A stretch of 30,065 nucleotides of DNA from contig CAAGGJ010000017.1 of assembly GCA_900769345.1 (NCBI GenBank), positions 1 to 30,065 of the forward strand, given 5' to 3'. The notes beneath the pieces are model-generated. The model was not told where the DNA came from, made no database searches, and worked only from the letters and a program-made list of their open reading frames with translations. This stretch comes from Bacteroidales bacterium. Lineage in GTDB: Bacteria > Bacteroidota > Bacteroidia > Bacteroidales > Muribaculaceae. Made by a program: the position numbers and the translations under genes. Below are positions 14,550 to 24,762 of the stretch, piece by piece. Each line of letters starts with the position of its first letter. Position 1 is the first letter of the stretch.

Positions 14550-15794
14550 TTATTGTTCTACCGAAGGACCATAATAGATAAGTGAACAATTGTCGGGGCG
14601 CAACACCTCGCCGGCTACGCGGTTGAAATCGTCGACAGTAACATTGTAATACGCCTCAGGGTCGAGATTGATGCGATTTGCATCGCCAAGAAGCTCATAT
14701 TGGCAAAGCTTTTCAGCCACGGCGTCATAACCTACATTTTCATACAGCTCGCGGGCATTATATTTGTTGGCGTAGCGACGAAGTTCGTTTTCTTCCACGC
14801 CTTCGTTAACCAATCGCTGCAATTCCTCTTCGATGGCATGCTTGGCTTCTTCGAGGTCCACTCCGTTTTTCAGTCGAGCAAAGACATTGAACAATCCGGG
14901 CTCATAACGTCCCGAAATAGTGGCATCTACATCGCTGAAAAAGTCGGTTTTGAGCAAAAGATTGCGATAAAATCGCGACGAACGGCCATTCGACAGCACA
15001 TCGCTCAGGAGGTCGCTTGCAAAAAAGTCGCGATTATTGATTCCACACATATGAAAACCGAACGAAAGCACATTTTCGGGCACATCGCGATGCACGCGCA
15101 TCACTCTCGCCTCGGTTTGACGCGGCTCTTCTGGCAGATTTCGCGGCGTCACCTTGCGGCGCTCTATGTCGCCAAACCACTTCTCGGCAAGTTCCACGGC
15201 ACGCTCAAAAGTTACATTACCCGACACACACATCACCATATTATCCACCGAATAGTGTTGATGGAAAAATTGGCGTATCTCATCGTTAGATGCTTCGGCT
15301 ATATGACTCACTTCCTTACCTATCACGGGCCAACGATATGGGTGCTTGGTAAATGCCAAGTTGCTCATTAAGTGTGGTAAGTCGCCGTAAGGACGGTTGA
15401 GATAGCGCTGCTTAAATTCCTCTATCACCACGCTTTTCTGCACTGCTATTGCCTCATCGCTGAGAGTGAGATTGAGCAATCGGTCGCTCTCAAGCCAAAA
15501 GGCGGTCTCTACGTTGTGCGCAGGAAGTATTTCGTAGTAGTTGGTTACATCGTTGCTGGTCCAAGCGTTGCTTGAGCCGCCGGCGCGTTGCAGTTCGTCG
15601 TCGAATTGGGGTGCATTGCTTGACCCGCCAAACATAAGGTGTTCAAACAGGTGTGCCAACCCGGTGCGATTCTCGTTCTCGTCGCGCGAACCTACATCAT
15701 AGATTAAATTCAACGCTACCATTTGAGTGGTAGCGTCGAAATGGTGAAGCAATCTTAAGCCATTGCTCAGCGTATGTTTCGAAAATAATATCAT
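14550..15794 (-). CDS. M16 family zinc metallopeptidase
   Basis: A 414-residue single-unit M16B peptidase, about half the size of pitrilysin-type enzymes, so it probably works as a dimer. The inverted zinc motif is HLFEH (H48, E51, H52) in the segment GLAHLFEHLMFGG. The third ligand is Glu125 or Glu126 in SVVIEEFKQR. The C-terminal half has the usual inactive M16 domain fold with the segment RDVPENVLSFGFH. There is no signal peptide, so it is probably cytosolic. It lies 13 bp after the cyclophilin gene and 16 bp before cotH. Substrate unknown; related enzymes degrade peptides. Confidence 0.93.
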   Translation of the reverse strand: MILFSKHTLSNGLRLLHHFDATTQMVALNLIYDVGSRDENENRTGLAHLFEHLMFGGSSNAPQFDDELQRAGGSSNAWTSNDVTNYYEILPAHNVETAFWLESDRLLNLTLSDEAIAVQKSVVIEEFKQRYLNRPYGDLPHLMSNLAFTKHPYRWPVIGKEVSHIAEASNDEIRQFFHQHYSVDNMVMCVSGNVTFERAVELAEKWFGDIERRKVTPRNLPEEPRQTEARVMRVHRDVPENVLSFGFHMCGINNRDFFASDLLSDVLSNGRSSRFYRNLLLKTDFFSDVDATISGRYEPGLFNVFARLKNGVDLEEAKHAIEEELQRLVNEGVEENELRRYANKYNARELYENVGYDAVAEKLCQYELLGDANRINLDPEAYYNVTVDDFNRVAGEVLRPDNCSLIYYGPSVEQ

Positions 15795-15807
15795 TTGCGA
15801 TATGTTT

Positions 15808-16689
15808 TCATTTTTTCACTGTCATCTTTATTATCTTGATGTCTTCCTCTGGACGGTCGTTGCGGTCGGTCTTAACCTTCTGAATCTTATCCACCACATC
15901 CATGCCCTTGGTCACTTCGCCAAACACGGTGTAAGCGCCATCGAGGTGCGGTGTGCCGCCCACGGTCTGATAGGCCTCAAGTATCTCGGGGGTAAATGTA
16001 AATGCTCCCTTCTCTGCCACCTTGGCTTCGGCTTCTGCCACGAGTTGTTTCTGAAGTGAATCGATGGCTGCATTATTGCCTTCGCGACGCCACTGCATCA
16101 CTTGGCGACGATGCGGTGCCACCAGTCCGTTAAATTCTTCTTGGAGTTGTTTGCCACGGCGATCGCTTTCCATCTTTGCCAATTGTTCGGCGGTGAACTT
16201 CTTGCCGGTAACGATGTAGAATTGCGATCCGGAAGAACGGCGTTCGGGATTCATTTGGTCGCCAAGGCGTGCTGCTGCCACTGCGCCGCGCTTGTGGAAC
16301 AGCTTAGGATATACAAATTCGGCAGGCACAGTATAGCCCGGCTCGCCTTCGCCAAGCATTTCGCCCGGCTTGGCATTCTTAGAGTCGCCATCGCCGCTCT
16401 GCACCATAAAATCGTTGATTACTCGATGGAATAGCACTCCATCGTAATAGCCTTCTTTAATCAATTTGATAAAATTGTCGCGATGTTGAGGGGTTTCGTT
16501 ATACAATGCCACCTCTATGTCGCCAAAGCTGGTTTTTATCTCCACTTTGGTGCATGATTTCAAGTCCATTTTTGCTTCTTTGGTTTCTTTTGTTACTGTT
16601 GCTTGTTCCTTTTTCTCGGAGTTTGATGCTTGTGTGCAGCCAAATGCCATTGCGAGAATGGCTACTCCCAAAAATAATACTCGTTTCAT
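15808..16689 (-). CDS. Cyclophilin-type peptidyl-prolyl isomerase, lipoprotein
   Basis: A 293-residue lipoprotein. The lipobox MAFGC places the acylated cysteine at residue 18. It is followed by a charged linker rich in Lys and Glu. The cyclophilin core starts at about residue 50 with TSFGDIEVALYNETPQHRDNF. VLFHRVINDFMVQSGD carries the catalytic arginine (R89), and SGSQFYIVTG and LDGAYTVFGEV are further core motifs. Between SQFYIVTG and the LDGAYTVFG strand a helical insertion of about 70 residues (about 170-240), rich in Gln, Glu, Arg and Lys, is placed where compact cyclophilins have a short loop. It likely folds proteins in the periplasm. It lies 15 bp after the 125-aa gene and 13 bp before the M16 gene. 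Confidence 0.94.
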   Translation of the reverse strand: MKRVLFLGVAILAMAFGCTQASNSEKKEQATVTKETKEAKMDLKSCTKVEIKTSFGDIEVALYNETPQHRDNFIKLIKEGYYDGVLFHRVINDFMVQSGDGDSKNAKPGEMLGEGEPGYTVPAEFVYPKLFHKRGAVAAARLGDQMNPERRSSGSQFYIVTGKKFTAEQLAKMESDRRGKQLQEEFNGLVAPHRRQVMQWRREGNNAAIDSLQKQLVAEAEAKVAEKGAFTFTPEILEAYQTVGGTPHLDGAYTVFGEVTKGMDVVDKIQKVKTDRNDRPEEDIKIIKMTVKK

Positions 16690-16704
16690 AGATTATCATG
16701 TTTA

Positions 16705-17082
16705 TTAGATTGCCGTAGCGGGATACAATCGCTTATAGATGCGGCGAAAATTATCATCCTCGGCACTCAGCTCCACAGCATGTTCCTTATAATCGGGACC
16801 ATAGAGGCTTGCTACAAGGTCGCCAAGGTATTTGTGTTCGCGATCTTTATCGATTGCTGCCTTCACGAGTACATCGATGCTTGCGGCATACTGCTCGGGA
16901 TTGATGGCGTGCAGATAGCGCGCTGTGCTCACCACAAACTGGCCGTTGGTGTCGACATTAACTATTATTTCCACCAATTCGGGCAATAGTTCGTCGATGG
17001 TATCGATATTATTGGCTATGTATTCATAGGTGGCCAAGCCGGTGGTATCCTCGCTTAGTTGTTTTCTCAAATTTTCATCCAT
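16705..17082 (-). CDS. Conserved-looking 125-residue protein of unknown function
   Basis: I do not recognise this family. The ATG at 17082 gives MDENLRKQLSEDTTGLATYE and fits the promoter-like -7 box 49 bp upstream. A longer in-frame reading would add 17 residues of unlike composition. The protein is acidic (many Asp and Glu), has no signal peptide or membrane segment, and looks all-helical, with segments such as IDELLPELVEIIVNV and ASIDVLVKAAIDKD. It is the first gene of a tight cluster with the cyclophilin, M16 peptidase and CotH genes (gaps of 13-16 bp). Coding potential is supported by that spacing. A cytosolic helper protein is plausible but no function can be stated. Confidence 0.75.
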   Translation of the reverse strand: MDENLRKQLSEDTTGLATYEYIANNIDTIDELLPELVEIIVNVDTNGQFVVSTARYLHAINPEQYAASIDVLVKAAIDKDREHKYLGDLVASLYGPDYKEHAVELSAEDDNFRRIYKRLYPATAI

Positions 17083-17130
17083 AATAATAAATCGTTTTAT
17101 GTTTTGTGCATCGTGGGCACATTTCTGCCA

Positions 17131-17138
17131 CAAATATA
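17131..17138 (-). promoter_or_regulatory. -7 element upstream of the unknown-cyclophilin-M16-CotH cluster
   Basis: On the minus strand TATATTTG (17138-17131) matches TAnnTTTG exactly. Transcription would start near 17124, 42 nt before the ATG at 17082. No TTG is seen 19-21 bp upstream, so the -33 element is weak. The 159-bp gap after sprA makes a separate promoter likely. Confidence 0.5.
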
Positions 17139-17241
17139 CGCATTTATGCCGAAACTATAAGTATATCCGCCATTTTTTTGACTTGTCATTACAGCATTTT
17201 TACTACGCTAAACTTCCCGTCTACCCTTTCTCCGAAGTTTA

Positions 17242-20200
17242 CTACTTGGCAAGCTGCATATTCACCGATATGCCAAAATTGCTGTTCGAAGTGGGATAAG
17301 CCGACGACGACACGAGCGGTGTGTTCACCTGGTGGTCAAGATATGCTCCGAGTGTCAAGCGTTTGCTCACCACATAGTTGGCTGTGAGATTGAGCGTGAA
17401 CGAGCGTGCTCCGCTGGTGGCTTGAGTCAAACCGGTCTCTATTTTGCGTATCAGCGCCGTGTTGTTGTTGAGCGAGCAGTCGAGGTTGAGCGTCAAGTCG
17501 TTGCTTACATTGCTCTGTTTGCCTTTCAACTTGAGCACGGTGTTGAAATTTGCTATCTTGTATCCTGCGCCGAACTTCAGCGACTTCTGTCCTGCCTCTA
17601 CTATCTGACCTGCCGAAGAGTTGAGCGACAATGTGCGACTGTCGCGATACTCGGCGTTGAAGGTCATATTGTTGTGTAGCGTCACTTTCACGCCCACAAG
17701 CGGGGCAAACTTCTCGGTGATGGTGACCGATGTGATATTATAAGGCGATGTCGGTATCGGATTGCCGGTGGTCACATCTTGCGTGAAGCCGAGGCCGTCG
17801 CCTATGCTCACCCAGTCGCTATATGAGGTGTATGAACCCACCGAATAGGTACACTGGTAAGCGTGATTGATTTGCACCGACTTGAACCACTTTTTGAAGA
17901 TATCCAATTTGCTCAAACCGTCGTAGCTTACGCGCCAGTTTGGTAATATGGCTTGCAATCCCGGGAACGGCGAGAGATTTACCTTGCTCGCATCGGTGCC
18001 GGAATATGCTGCCACAAAGGCAGGGATGAGCACATCGCTATTCATGCTGTTTACGTCGCCCACATCGGTAGAGAACGGCAGGTGCGCCCACTTCGATGTG
18101 GTCAGGAAGCCTCGTTGCGGATACACTCGACCTTCGTAGCGCGAACGTATGCGGTCGGCCACCACGGGTATGTTGCTCAAGAATTGATCGAAAGCGGCAC
18201 TCTGATAGCCGTTGTCCGACGAGCATCCGCGCAATGCAGTGGCAAGTGCTACGTGGGTCTTGGTATACGTTCCGGAGTAGATGGTAGTCATGTCGTCGTA
18301 CATAAACATCATCTGGTCGCTGCGGTTGTCGGTGCGATTGCCGGTGAGCGTAATCTTCAAGCCCGGTATCGGTTCCAATGTGGCATCGAGCGATACTTCT
18401 TTGGCGCGTGTAAAGATAGCAGGGGTGGTCTGGGTCTCATCGCACATGAGCCATCCGTGATTCTTGGCTTTTTCGATGTAACTTTCGTCGATAAAGCCGA
18501 ACGCGAAGTCGAGTCCCGGCGACATTATATCGTAGTTTCGGGTTTGACCGAAGATATCACCGATTTCGGGGATAAACTGCGGCAAACTTGCCGACTTGGT
18601 GTTGCGTATCTTAATATTGAAGTTGCGCACCGACATCAAACCGCGTAGCGAGTATTGGGCAATCTCGCTCCACACACTCTTGTCTTCTTTTTGGTCTTCA
18701 ATGATGGTGAACTTGATGTTTTTATTCACCTTTGTGAGAATTTCCACGCTGTTTTCGTCTACTACGCGTGTCTTCACAGCAAATGCTTGGCCGTTGGTGG
18801 TCTGGGCACTCACTTTCACCTTTTTGGTCTTCATATTGTGCTTTATGACAGTAGTGGTGTCCTCCTTGAGCGTTATGGTGCGCACAAAGCGCTTGGGTTT
18901 CTTCTTGGCAGTAGCGTTGCGCTTGTTGTTGGTGAAGCGGTCGTTGATGTTCTTAAGATATTTGCTCTTGTTGTAGAGAGTGAGCAGATTAAAACGACCA
19001 TCAACGGTAAATGTCGACTGATTGGAAATGGTATTACCCGACGACACATCGCCAAGCACCGTGCCTCGCTCCCAATCATAGGTTGAGTTATACGAAACAT
19101 TGGCATTCACAAAGTCGAGGAACGCTATCTTGTTGAACGGCGCCTTATACGATGCAGCAAATGTCTGATTATAGTTATACGGCGTACCCAAATGGGTGAT
19201 GCTACGCCATACCGAGTCGCGCCACTCGCGATATTCATCGGGGAACAGTTTCTTATTCACCTGTCCTATCGGTTCCTCGATGTGCGCTGTGGTATTCGAC
19301 TTGAACGACATATTGAGCGACTTGGTGAAATTCCATGTAATCGACAATTGGCGATCCCAAAGGAAATTTTTGCTCACCGACACCGGCAATTCCACATCTA
19401 CGTCGGTTTCGTTGCGGGTCTGCTGTTCATAGTATGAGCGATTGATATTGGTGATGAAGCTCAATTGCTGCGGGAACCAATTAAATTCCCATTCGCGCAA
19501 GAACTTCACATTTTTACTCTTGCTCTTTGGGTTAAGACTCTTAAACGGGCGGAACGGCTTGAACGCAGGAGCATAGTTGTATTGGAAACTGCCGCGATAG
19601 TCGTTGGTATTCTCATATTCGTTATCGGGGTCTTCGTTGTGGCGCTTGTTCGACGAGTAGTTAAACACGAAGTTGGCGGGATCCCACGGCATTGGAAGCT
19701 TGCTCTTTACATCAAAGCGCAAACCGGATATGCTGAAACTCTCCACGCGCTTGGTGGTGACGGCAAACGACTTGATTGAGTCGCGCTGCTGCTCAGTGGC
19801 ACACGCTTCGAGGGCGTCGTCGAGCAGAACGTCCTTGTCGAGAGGATTATATTTAGGTGTGTTCTGCTCTTCGGTAACAGAATAGTAGATTGGCGCTTTG
19901 AGGTTAACTTTCTTCGGCAAGAATCTGCCCAAATCTACTTGAACAGCCACATTATAGCGCTGATAATTGTCAAGATTGCGATTGCTCAAGCCTTGGTCTA
20001 CCGAACCGAAGCCTACAGTCTCCTTGTGATAACCGGCATTCACGGTAGCAATGTCGCTCATGCCCAAGGTCATATTTGCCTTGGCTGCCCAACCGCCGTC
20101 TTGGTCGAAATCGGTAACGCGAAGTTCATCGGCCCACACGGTGCACTCCTTGGTGGCACCGGTGTTGTTGCGAACACCTATCATTATCACCTTCACATCG

Positions 20201-23200
20201 CTCAATGCCGGATTACCGAGCACGGTAACTTTGTTCTTTGGCTTCGACGGGTCGTCCTCGGTGAAGCGTTCGCCATACGACACGCCGGGAACACCTTGCA
20301 TCTTCTGGGCATTGCGGTTTTTCTTCACGGTGGTAAACACATCGAGGTCGCAGTCGAGCATATTCGCCTCGGGCCATACTGCATATTGGTCGCTACTGCT
20401 ATAGGTGCTGTAATTCGACTTCGGCGGAGTCACCGTAAGCGGAATTTCATATTCGTAGTAGTTGTTCTTAACATCCGAACCCAGGCGAATGAATGCCGAC
20501 ACTTCGCCATCACGCAGCGAGGTGGCATCGTCGATGAGCGCTTCGTTGTGAAGGAACATCTGCAAGCGGCGATAGATGCGCAGGTCGAGGCTGGTGTTCT
20601 TGTATACGGCTCGCGATGCTCCTGCCGGGAGTCGGGTCACCTTCATCGACATAGATTGCTCATTGAGCTGAGTAATCTGCGACTGACCTGAATCCACTAT
20701 ACGGGTCACACCCGGTGGCAATACATAGTTTACGGGCTCGCGTCCGGCATTCTCTTCGATGTTGACTGCTGTCACTGCCAAGTCGCCTTCGGCAGGCACA
20801 TTAATGCGCTCGTCGGGGTTATAGTCATAGCTGCGCCACTCTCCTTTGAGCAACTCCAGCGATGCAAAACGCAAGTGAATGGGTTTCTTGAAGTTGGTCA
20901 AGAACATACGTATGAAGCGTATGGTTGAGAAATCGCTCATCGAGCCCACCATCTTCTCATAGTCGCGTAGTGGAATGGTAAACTGATACCACTCTACATT
21001 AAGTCCTTCGCCGTCGCGAGTAGCCACCTTGGTCACTTGCTTGTCGGTAATGTAGTTTTTGCCCACCACCAAGTCCTCCGGACGGATTGAAATCTTATAT
21101 TGATAGTAGCGCTCATATTGGTTGAGCGTATTGTCCTGATTGATATCCTCCACATCGGGCACGCTGCGCGCCGACTGATACATTTTATCATTCATATCGT
21201 CGGGCGAGAGTGAGTTACCCTCGGTGCCATTGTAGTGCTTATAGCGCTCGAGCACCGATAGCTTCTGCTCGTCGTAGTCGTAGCCGCGATAGAAGTGATA
21301 ATTGTCGCCGCCGGGGTCGTTGATTGGCGAGAACTGGTCTTGCTCCATCTCCTCGATGGTTGATGCAGGCAATTTCTGTCGCAATTTGCTCACATATTCG
21401 CTATATGTAGGGAAATTCTTCTCTTCTTCAGTAGAAAGTCCGTTGAGTCCCACATCTTGCAATTTTCGTGCTCCTTCGGCATTGTCGAAGGCATAGGTGA
21501 GCGAAGTTTTGGTCGATACTTTGCCCCAAACGGTCTCCTTAACATAGGTATTGTCGCCGTTATACGGCAATCCGTTTTCATAACTCTTGAGTCCGTCCTT
21601 GAGCACATCTTCGCTTAGTTCGCCAAGGTTGAAATAGAGGTCACCTCCTTCTTTGTTATCGGCTTCTTCATCGAGAAAGGGGTTGAGCATCCAGAATTGT
21701 ATGTATTCTATATTCGAAAGTTCAAAATCGGTTTGGTCGAGTTTGCGCATAATACCGCCCCATCGGTTTTCGGGATTGGCAAGTGTCCCGTCGCTGTTCA
21801 AGCGCTCGGCATCGAGGTTATACGGACCTCGTTCGTTTGGATAGAACGAGAGGTTGAGTGTCTGCAATGTCGACGATTCGCCGTAACTCAATTCTCTGCC
21901 GGGATATACTTCGGCATAGGTAACTTCACGAACATATGGATTCGACAATTGCTTCAAGTCGTTCTTGATATAACCGGGTGCAAGCGAACTGTTGCGCATG
22001 GTGAACATGCGATCGATGTAATACCACGAGAGCAATGCCCTGTTTTTGCCATATTCAATGTTGTTGTTCAGTTGCGCTTCGGGGAACAACGGGCTCGAAG
22101 TGTTGTCGTAGGGCGTAGCGCTCAAGAACCAAGAATATGGCGAACGCAAATCGATGCCCGACTGGGTCGATTCGAAGTCGTCGATATACGAACTTCCCTT
22201 ATTTGAGCCTGTTTTCTGCTGATGCGGTATCAACTGTGCAAATTCGCCCGTAAAGGCTATCGTAGAGGGTGCTGTGGCATCTACGGTAGGTATCTTGTTG
22301 AGCAAATTGGTGAGCCACATAAAGCTCTTGTTATACGAGAGATTTACACCCCATATCGTGTTATTAATCAATTCGTTACCTATCGACACTTTTTCGGTTA
22401 TCGCCTTCTCGCCGTAGTGCATTATAGTGGCGCCTACGTTGAAATCTTTATTGAATTTGTAATTCAAATCGAGTCCGAGCAGAGTCTTGCGCTGGGTGCT
22501 GTAGGCGGCTTGATCTTCAAGGGTTACGCTGATGTTGGTGCCTGCATCTATTATGCTTTGGTTGATGATGGTCACCACTCCCATATTGTAATCCACCGTA
22601 TAATCCGTATTTTCGGTCAACGGCACGCCGCCGGCGGTTACCACCACCGATCCGCGCGACACATTCATGGCATTCAAGCGTATCTGCGAACCGCTCGAAG
22701 CTTGATATTCACCCTCGAGCACAAACTTATTCTTATCCTGGAACTGTTGCGCCACGGTGAGCGTTGAGTCGTAAAGTTCTTGATAGACAAACTGACGAGC
22801 TATGGCATCGTTACCTATCTTCTTGGCAAGATGCGAACCGAAAGGCTCTACTACGGGGAAAATCACCTTTCCATTCGATGTGTTCACCGTGTAGCCTTCT
22901 ATAAAGTCAAATCGACCATCAGGATTAGGCTGACGGTTGGCATCGAGGCGGTCGAGGTTCATCACTCGCACTAGAGGCTCTCCACTTATGGCTCCCGCCG
23001 GAAGATAATTGAGATATGTGCCGGTAGTGTCGCTCAAATACTTGATATTAAGCTTAAAATTCGACGATTGCACCTGATACGAACCGAGCGAATATACATT
23101 CTTCATCGCTAAATCCCACATAGGTAACTTGGTGGAAATGGTGGTACCCTTAAGCATCTTCACATAGAGCGATTCTTTGGTCGATGTCACATCGCCGCCA

Positions 23201-24717
23201 AACTCGCCCACTTGATATGTCTGCCCGCGATAGGTATACTGATATGCCACGGCAAGCACTTCATCGTCGTTAAGCGCCGATTTGAGCGAGATGTAACCCA
23301 AGGTGCTGTTGAGGGTATACTCGCTCTGCGAGAGCAGTCGGGCGCTCTCCACTTTCTCATAGTCGCGACCGCCCTCGAAACCATATGCCTCGAGTGGCGA
23401 TAGCACGGTACTCGCTTGGTCGATAAGGCGAGCTTCACTATAGTTGGTATTTAACTCACTGAATAGGTTGTTCGAACTGTTGCACGGCACGGCTACCGAC
23501 ATATTGCCTTGCCAATGATTATTTGCCAATCGGGTGTTCTCGCCGGCATCCATAAATGCCATAAGATTGCGCGAATTGCTGTAATCGCCTCGCTTATTGG
23601 TCACCCAAACTTCTATGCGTGTAATGCTCACGCCGCTCGACACCAATGGCAGGGTCGAAGCAAACTGGTCGTAGTTGTCGCGGAACCAATGTGCTAAGAA
23701 AAAGTGGCGATTCTTATCATATTGATCGGCTGTGATGGTAAAATTGGTGGTCTGAGCACCGCCTTTAGTGTTTACGGTCTGTGTCTGCGAATTTTGTTGC
23801 GAAACAAGTGCCGTAGCCGTAAGTTTGCCGAATTGCAACTTGGTCTTGATACCAAAAAGCGACGTACTACCGCGTATGAGCGACGATCCGGTGGTCATGC
23901 TCACATTACCTGCCTCGATATTCTTTATTATCTCATCTTCTTTGCCTTCGTAGGCGAGTTTCAGGTTCTTATTATCAAAGTCGAAGGTGGCGCCGGTGTT
24001 GTAGCTCATGTCGAACTTCATCTTGTCGCCTATCGTAGCATTTATGTTGGCTTGTATCTGCTGGTCGAAGTCGAAATAGGTCTTTCGGCGTGCTCCGAGC
24101 GACAATGCCGGGTTGTCGGTCTTATTCGACTTGATGCCCATAGTGATTTTCACCGAACCCTGGGTCTTGAGTTGCACTCCGCCGGGACCAAACACCTTAT
24201 CAAGCGGTCCGAGACCAAACTGCATATCGAGGAAGTTAAACGGATTTTTCTGTTTTTCCTCGGCTGTCTCGGTGTTCTTCTGATAATAGTATTGCTGCAT
24301 CGAGCGGCGCATTTCCATATTGTTATACTCATCGGCTGAGAGCATAAACGGAGTGGTTATCTCTCTGTCGCCCAACTTGGTACGCACCACATAGCACCCG
24401 GTTTCGGCATCATATTCAGCTTCGGTTTTGATGTTTGCAGGCGTATTAAGGTCGAGTGCATACTCACCCCCGGCAAGACTTTCGTAACCCGATGGGATGG
24501 TTTCGCGCACCTTGAAGCGCATATCGAGCGAATCGCCCTTTTCTTTATCTTTGGTGGCAGTTGTGCGCTCGGGAACTGTGGGCGGCGGTGCTATTTGGGT
24601 CTGAACGTATTGGGCAAATGCATCGAAGTGCAGTGCCGAGTATATTACTACTCCGCACAGCACAGCCATTAGCAATCGCTTGCTCGTAATATTTCCAAAA
24701 ATATGTTGTCTACCCAT
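17242..24717 (-). CDS. sprA: Type IX secretion system outer-membrane translocon SprA/Sov
   Basis: A 2491-residue protein, close to the length of F. johnsoniae SprA (about 2400) and P. gingivalis Sov (about 2500). SprA forms the very large single-chain beta-barrel through which T9SS substrates leave the periplasm. An N-terminal signal or anchor segment (about residues 14-35) is followed by a Pro-rich stretch. The N-terminal region shows SprA landmarks: PFNFLDMQFGLGPLDKVFGP, LKTQGSVKITMGIKSN and FDFDQQIQANINATIGDKM. A second SprA_N-like region follows near the middle (RSYDYNPDERINVP and nearby). The C-terminal third is barrel-like and ends NFGISVNMQLAK. No frameshift or stop interrupts it. It starts 45 bp after ruvA, the neighbour of sov/sprA in other Bacteroidetes, and ends the upstream part of the minus-strand block. 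Confidence 0.96.
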   Translation of the reverse strand: MGRQHIFGNITSKRLLMAVLCGVVIYSALHFDAFAQYVQTQIAPPPTVPERTTATKDKEKGDSLDMRFKVRETIPSGYESLAGGEYALDLNTPANIKTEAEYDAETGCYVVRTKLGDREITTPFMLSADEYNNMEMRRSMQQYYYQKNTETAEEKQKNPFNFLDMQFGLGPLDKVFGPGGVQLKTQGSVKITMGIKSNKTDNPALSLGARRKTYFDFDQQIQANINATIGDKMKFDMSYNTGATFDFDNKNLKLAYEGKEDEIIKNIEAGNVSMTTGSSLIRGSTSLFGIKTKLQFGKLTATALVSQQNSQTQTVNTKGGAQTTNFTITADQYDKNRHFFLAHWFRDNYDQFASTLPLVSSGVSITRIEVWVTNKRGDYSNSRNLMAFMDAGENTRLANNHWQGNMSVAVPCNSSNNLFSELNTNYSEARLIDQASTVLSPLEAYGFEGGRDYEKVESARLLSQSEYTLNSTLGYISLKSALNDDEVLAVAYQYTYRGQTYQVGEFGGDVTSTKESLYVKMLKGTTISTKLPMWDLAMKNVYSLGSYQVQSSNFKLNIKYLSDTTGTYLNYLPAGAISGEPLVRVMNLDRLDANRQPNPDGRFDFIEGYTVNTSNGKVIFPVVEPFGSHLAKKIGNDAIARQFVYQELYDSTLTVAQQFQDKNKFVLEGEYQASSGSQIRLNAMNVSRGSVVVTAGGVPLTENTDYTVDYNMGVVTIINQSIIDAGTNISVTLEDQAAYSTQRKTLLGLDLNYKFNKDFNVGATIMHYGEKAITEKVSIGNELINNTIWGVNLSYNKSFMWLTNLLNKIPTVDATAPSTIAFTGEFAQLIPHQQKTGSNKGSSYIDDFESTQSGIDLRSPYSWFLSATPYDNTSSPLFPEAQLNNNIEYGKNRALLSWYYIDRMFTMRNSSLAPGYIKNDLKQLSNPYVREVTYAEVYPGRELSYGESSTLQTLNLSFYPNERGPYNLDAERLNSDGTLANPENRWGGIMRKLDQTDFELSNIEYIQFWMLNPFLDEEADNKEGGDLYFNLGELSEDVLKDGLKSYENGLPYNGDNTYVKETVWGKVSTKTSLTYAFDNAEGARKLQDVGLNGLSTEEEKNFPTYSEYVSKLRQKLPASTIEEMEQDQFSPINDPGGDNYHFYRGYDYDEQKLSVLERYKHYNGTEGNSLSPDDMNDKMYQSARSVPDVEDINQDNTLNQYERYYQYKISIRPEDLVVGKNYITDKQVTKVATRDGEGLNVEWYQFTIPLRDYEKMVGSMSDFSTIRFIRMFLTNFKKPIHLRFASLELLKGEWRSYDYNPDERINVPAEGDLAVTAVNIEENAGREPVNYVLPPGVTRIVDSGQSQITQLNEQSMSMKVTRLPAGASRAVYKNTSLDLRIYRRLQMFLHNEALIDDATSLRDGEVSAFIRLGSDVKNNYYEYEIPLTVTPPKSNYSTYSSSDQYAVWPEANMLDCDLDVFTTVKKNRNAQKMQGVPGVSYGERFTEDDPSKPKNKVTVLGNPALSDVKVIMIGVRNNTGATKECTVWADELRVTDFDQDGGWAAKANMTLGMSDIATVNAGYHKETVGFGSVDQGLSNRNLDNYQRYNVAVQVDLGRFLPKKVNLKAPIYYSVTEEQNTPKYNPLDKDVLLDDALEACATEQQRDSIKSFAVTTKRVESFSISGLRFDVKSKLPMPWDPANFVFNYSSNKRHNEDPDNEYENTNDYRGSFQYNYAPAFKPFRPFKSLNPKSKSKNVKFLREWEFNWFPQQLSFITNINRSYYEQQTRNETDVDVELPVSVSKNFLWDRQLSITWNFTKSLNMSFKSNTTAHIEEPIGQVNKKLFPDEYREWRDSVWRSITHLGTPYNYNQTFAASYKAPFNKIAFLDFVNANVSYNSTYDWERGTVLGDVSSGNTISNQSTFTVDGRFNLLTLYNKSKYLKNINDRFTNNKRNATAKKKPKRFVRTITLKEDTTTVIKHNMKTKKVKVSAQTTNGQAFAVKTRVVDENSVEILTKVNKNIKFTIIEDQKEDKSVWSEIAQYSLRGLMSVRNFNIKIRNTKSASLPQFIPEIGDIFGQTRNYDIMSPGLDFAFGFIDESYIEKAKNHGWLMCDETQTTPAIFTRAKEVSLDATLEPIPGLKITLTGNRTDNRSDQMMFMYDDMTTIYSGTYTKTHVALATALRGCSSDNGYQSAAFDQFLSNIPVVADRIRSRYEGRVYPQRGFLTTSKWAHLPFSTDVGDVNSMNSDVLIPAFVAAYSGTDASKVNLSPFPGLQAILPNWRVSYDGLSKLDIFKKWFKSVQINHAYQCTYSVGSYTSYSDWVSIGDGLGFTQDVTTGNPIPTSPYNITSVTITEKFAPLVGVKVTLHNNMTFNAEYRDSRTLSLNSSAGQIVEAGQKSLKFGAGYKIANFNTVLKLKGKQSNVSNDLTLNLDCSLNNNTALIRKIETGLTQATSGARSFTLNLTANYVVSKRLTLGAYLDHQVNTPLVSSSAYPTSNSNFGISVNMQLAK

Positions 24718-24762
24718 TCAGTTCGTTATACTGTTATTGCAGGATCGCACAACATTATGCCC

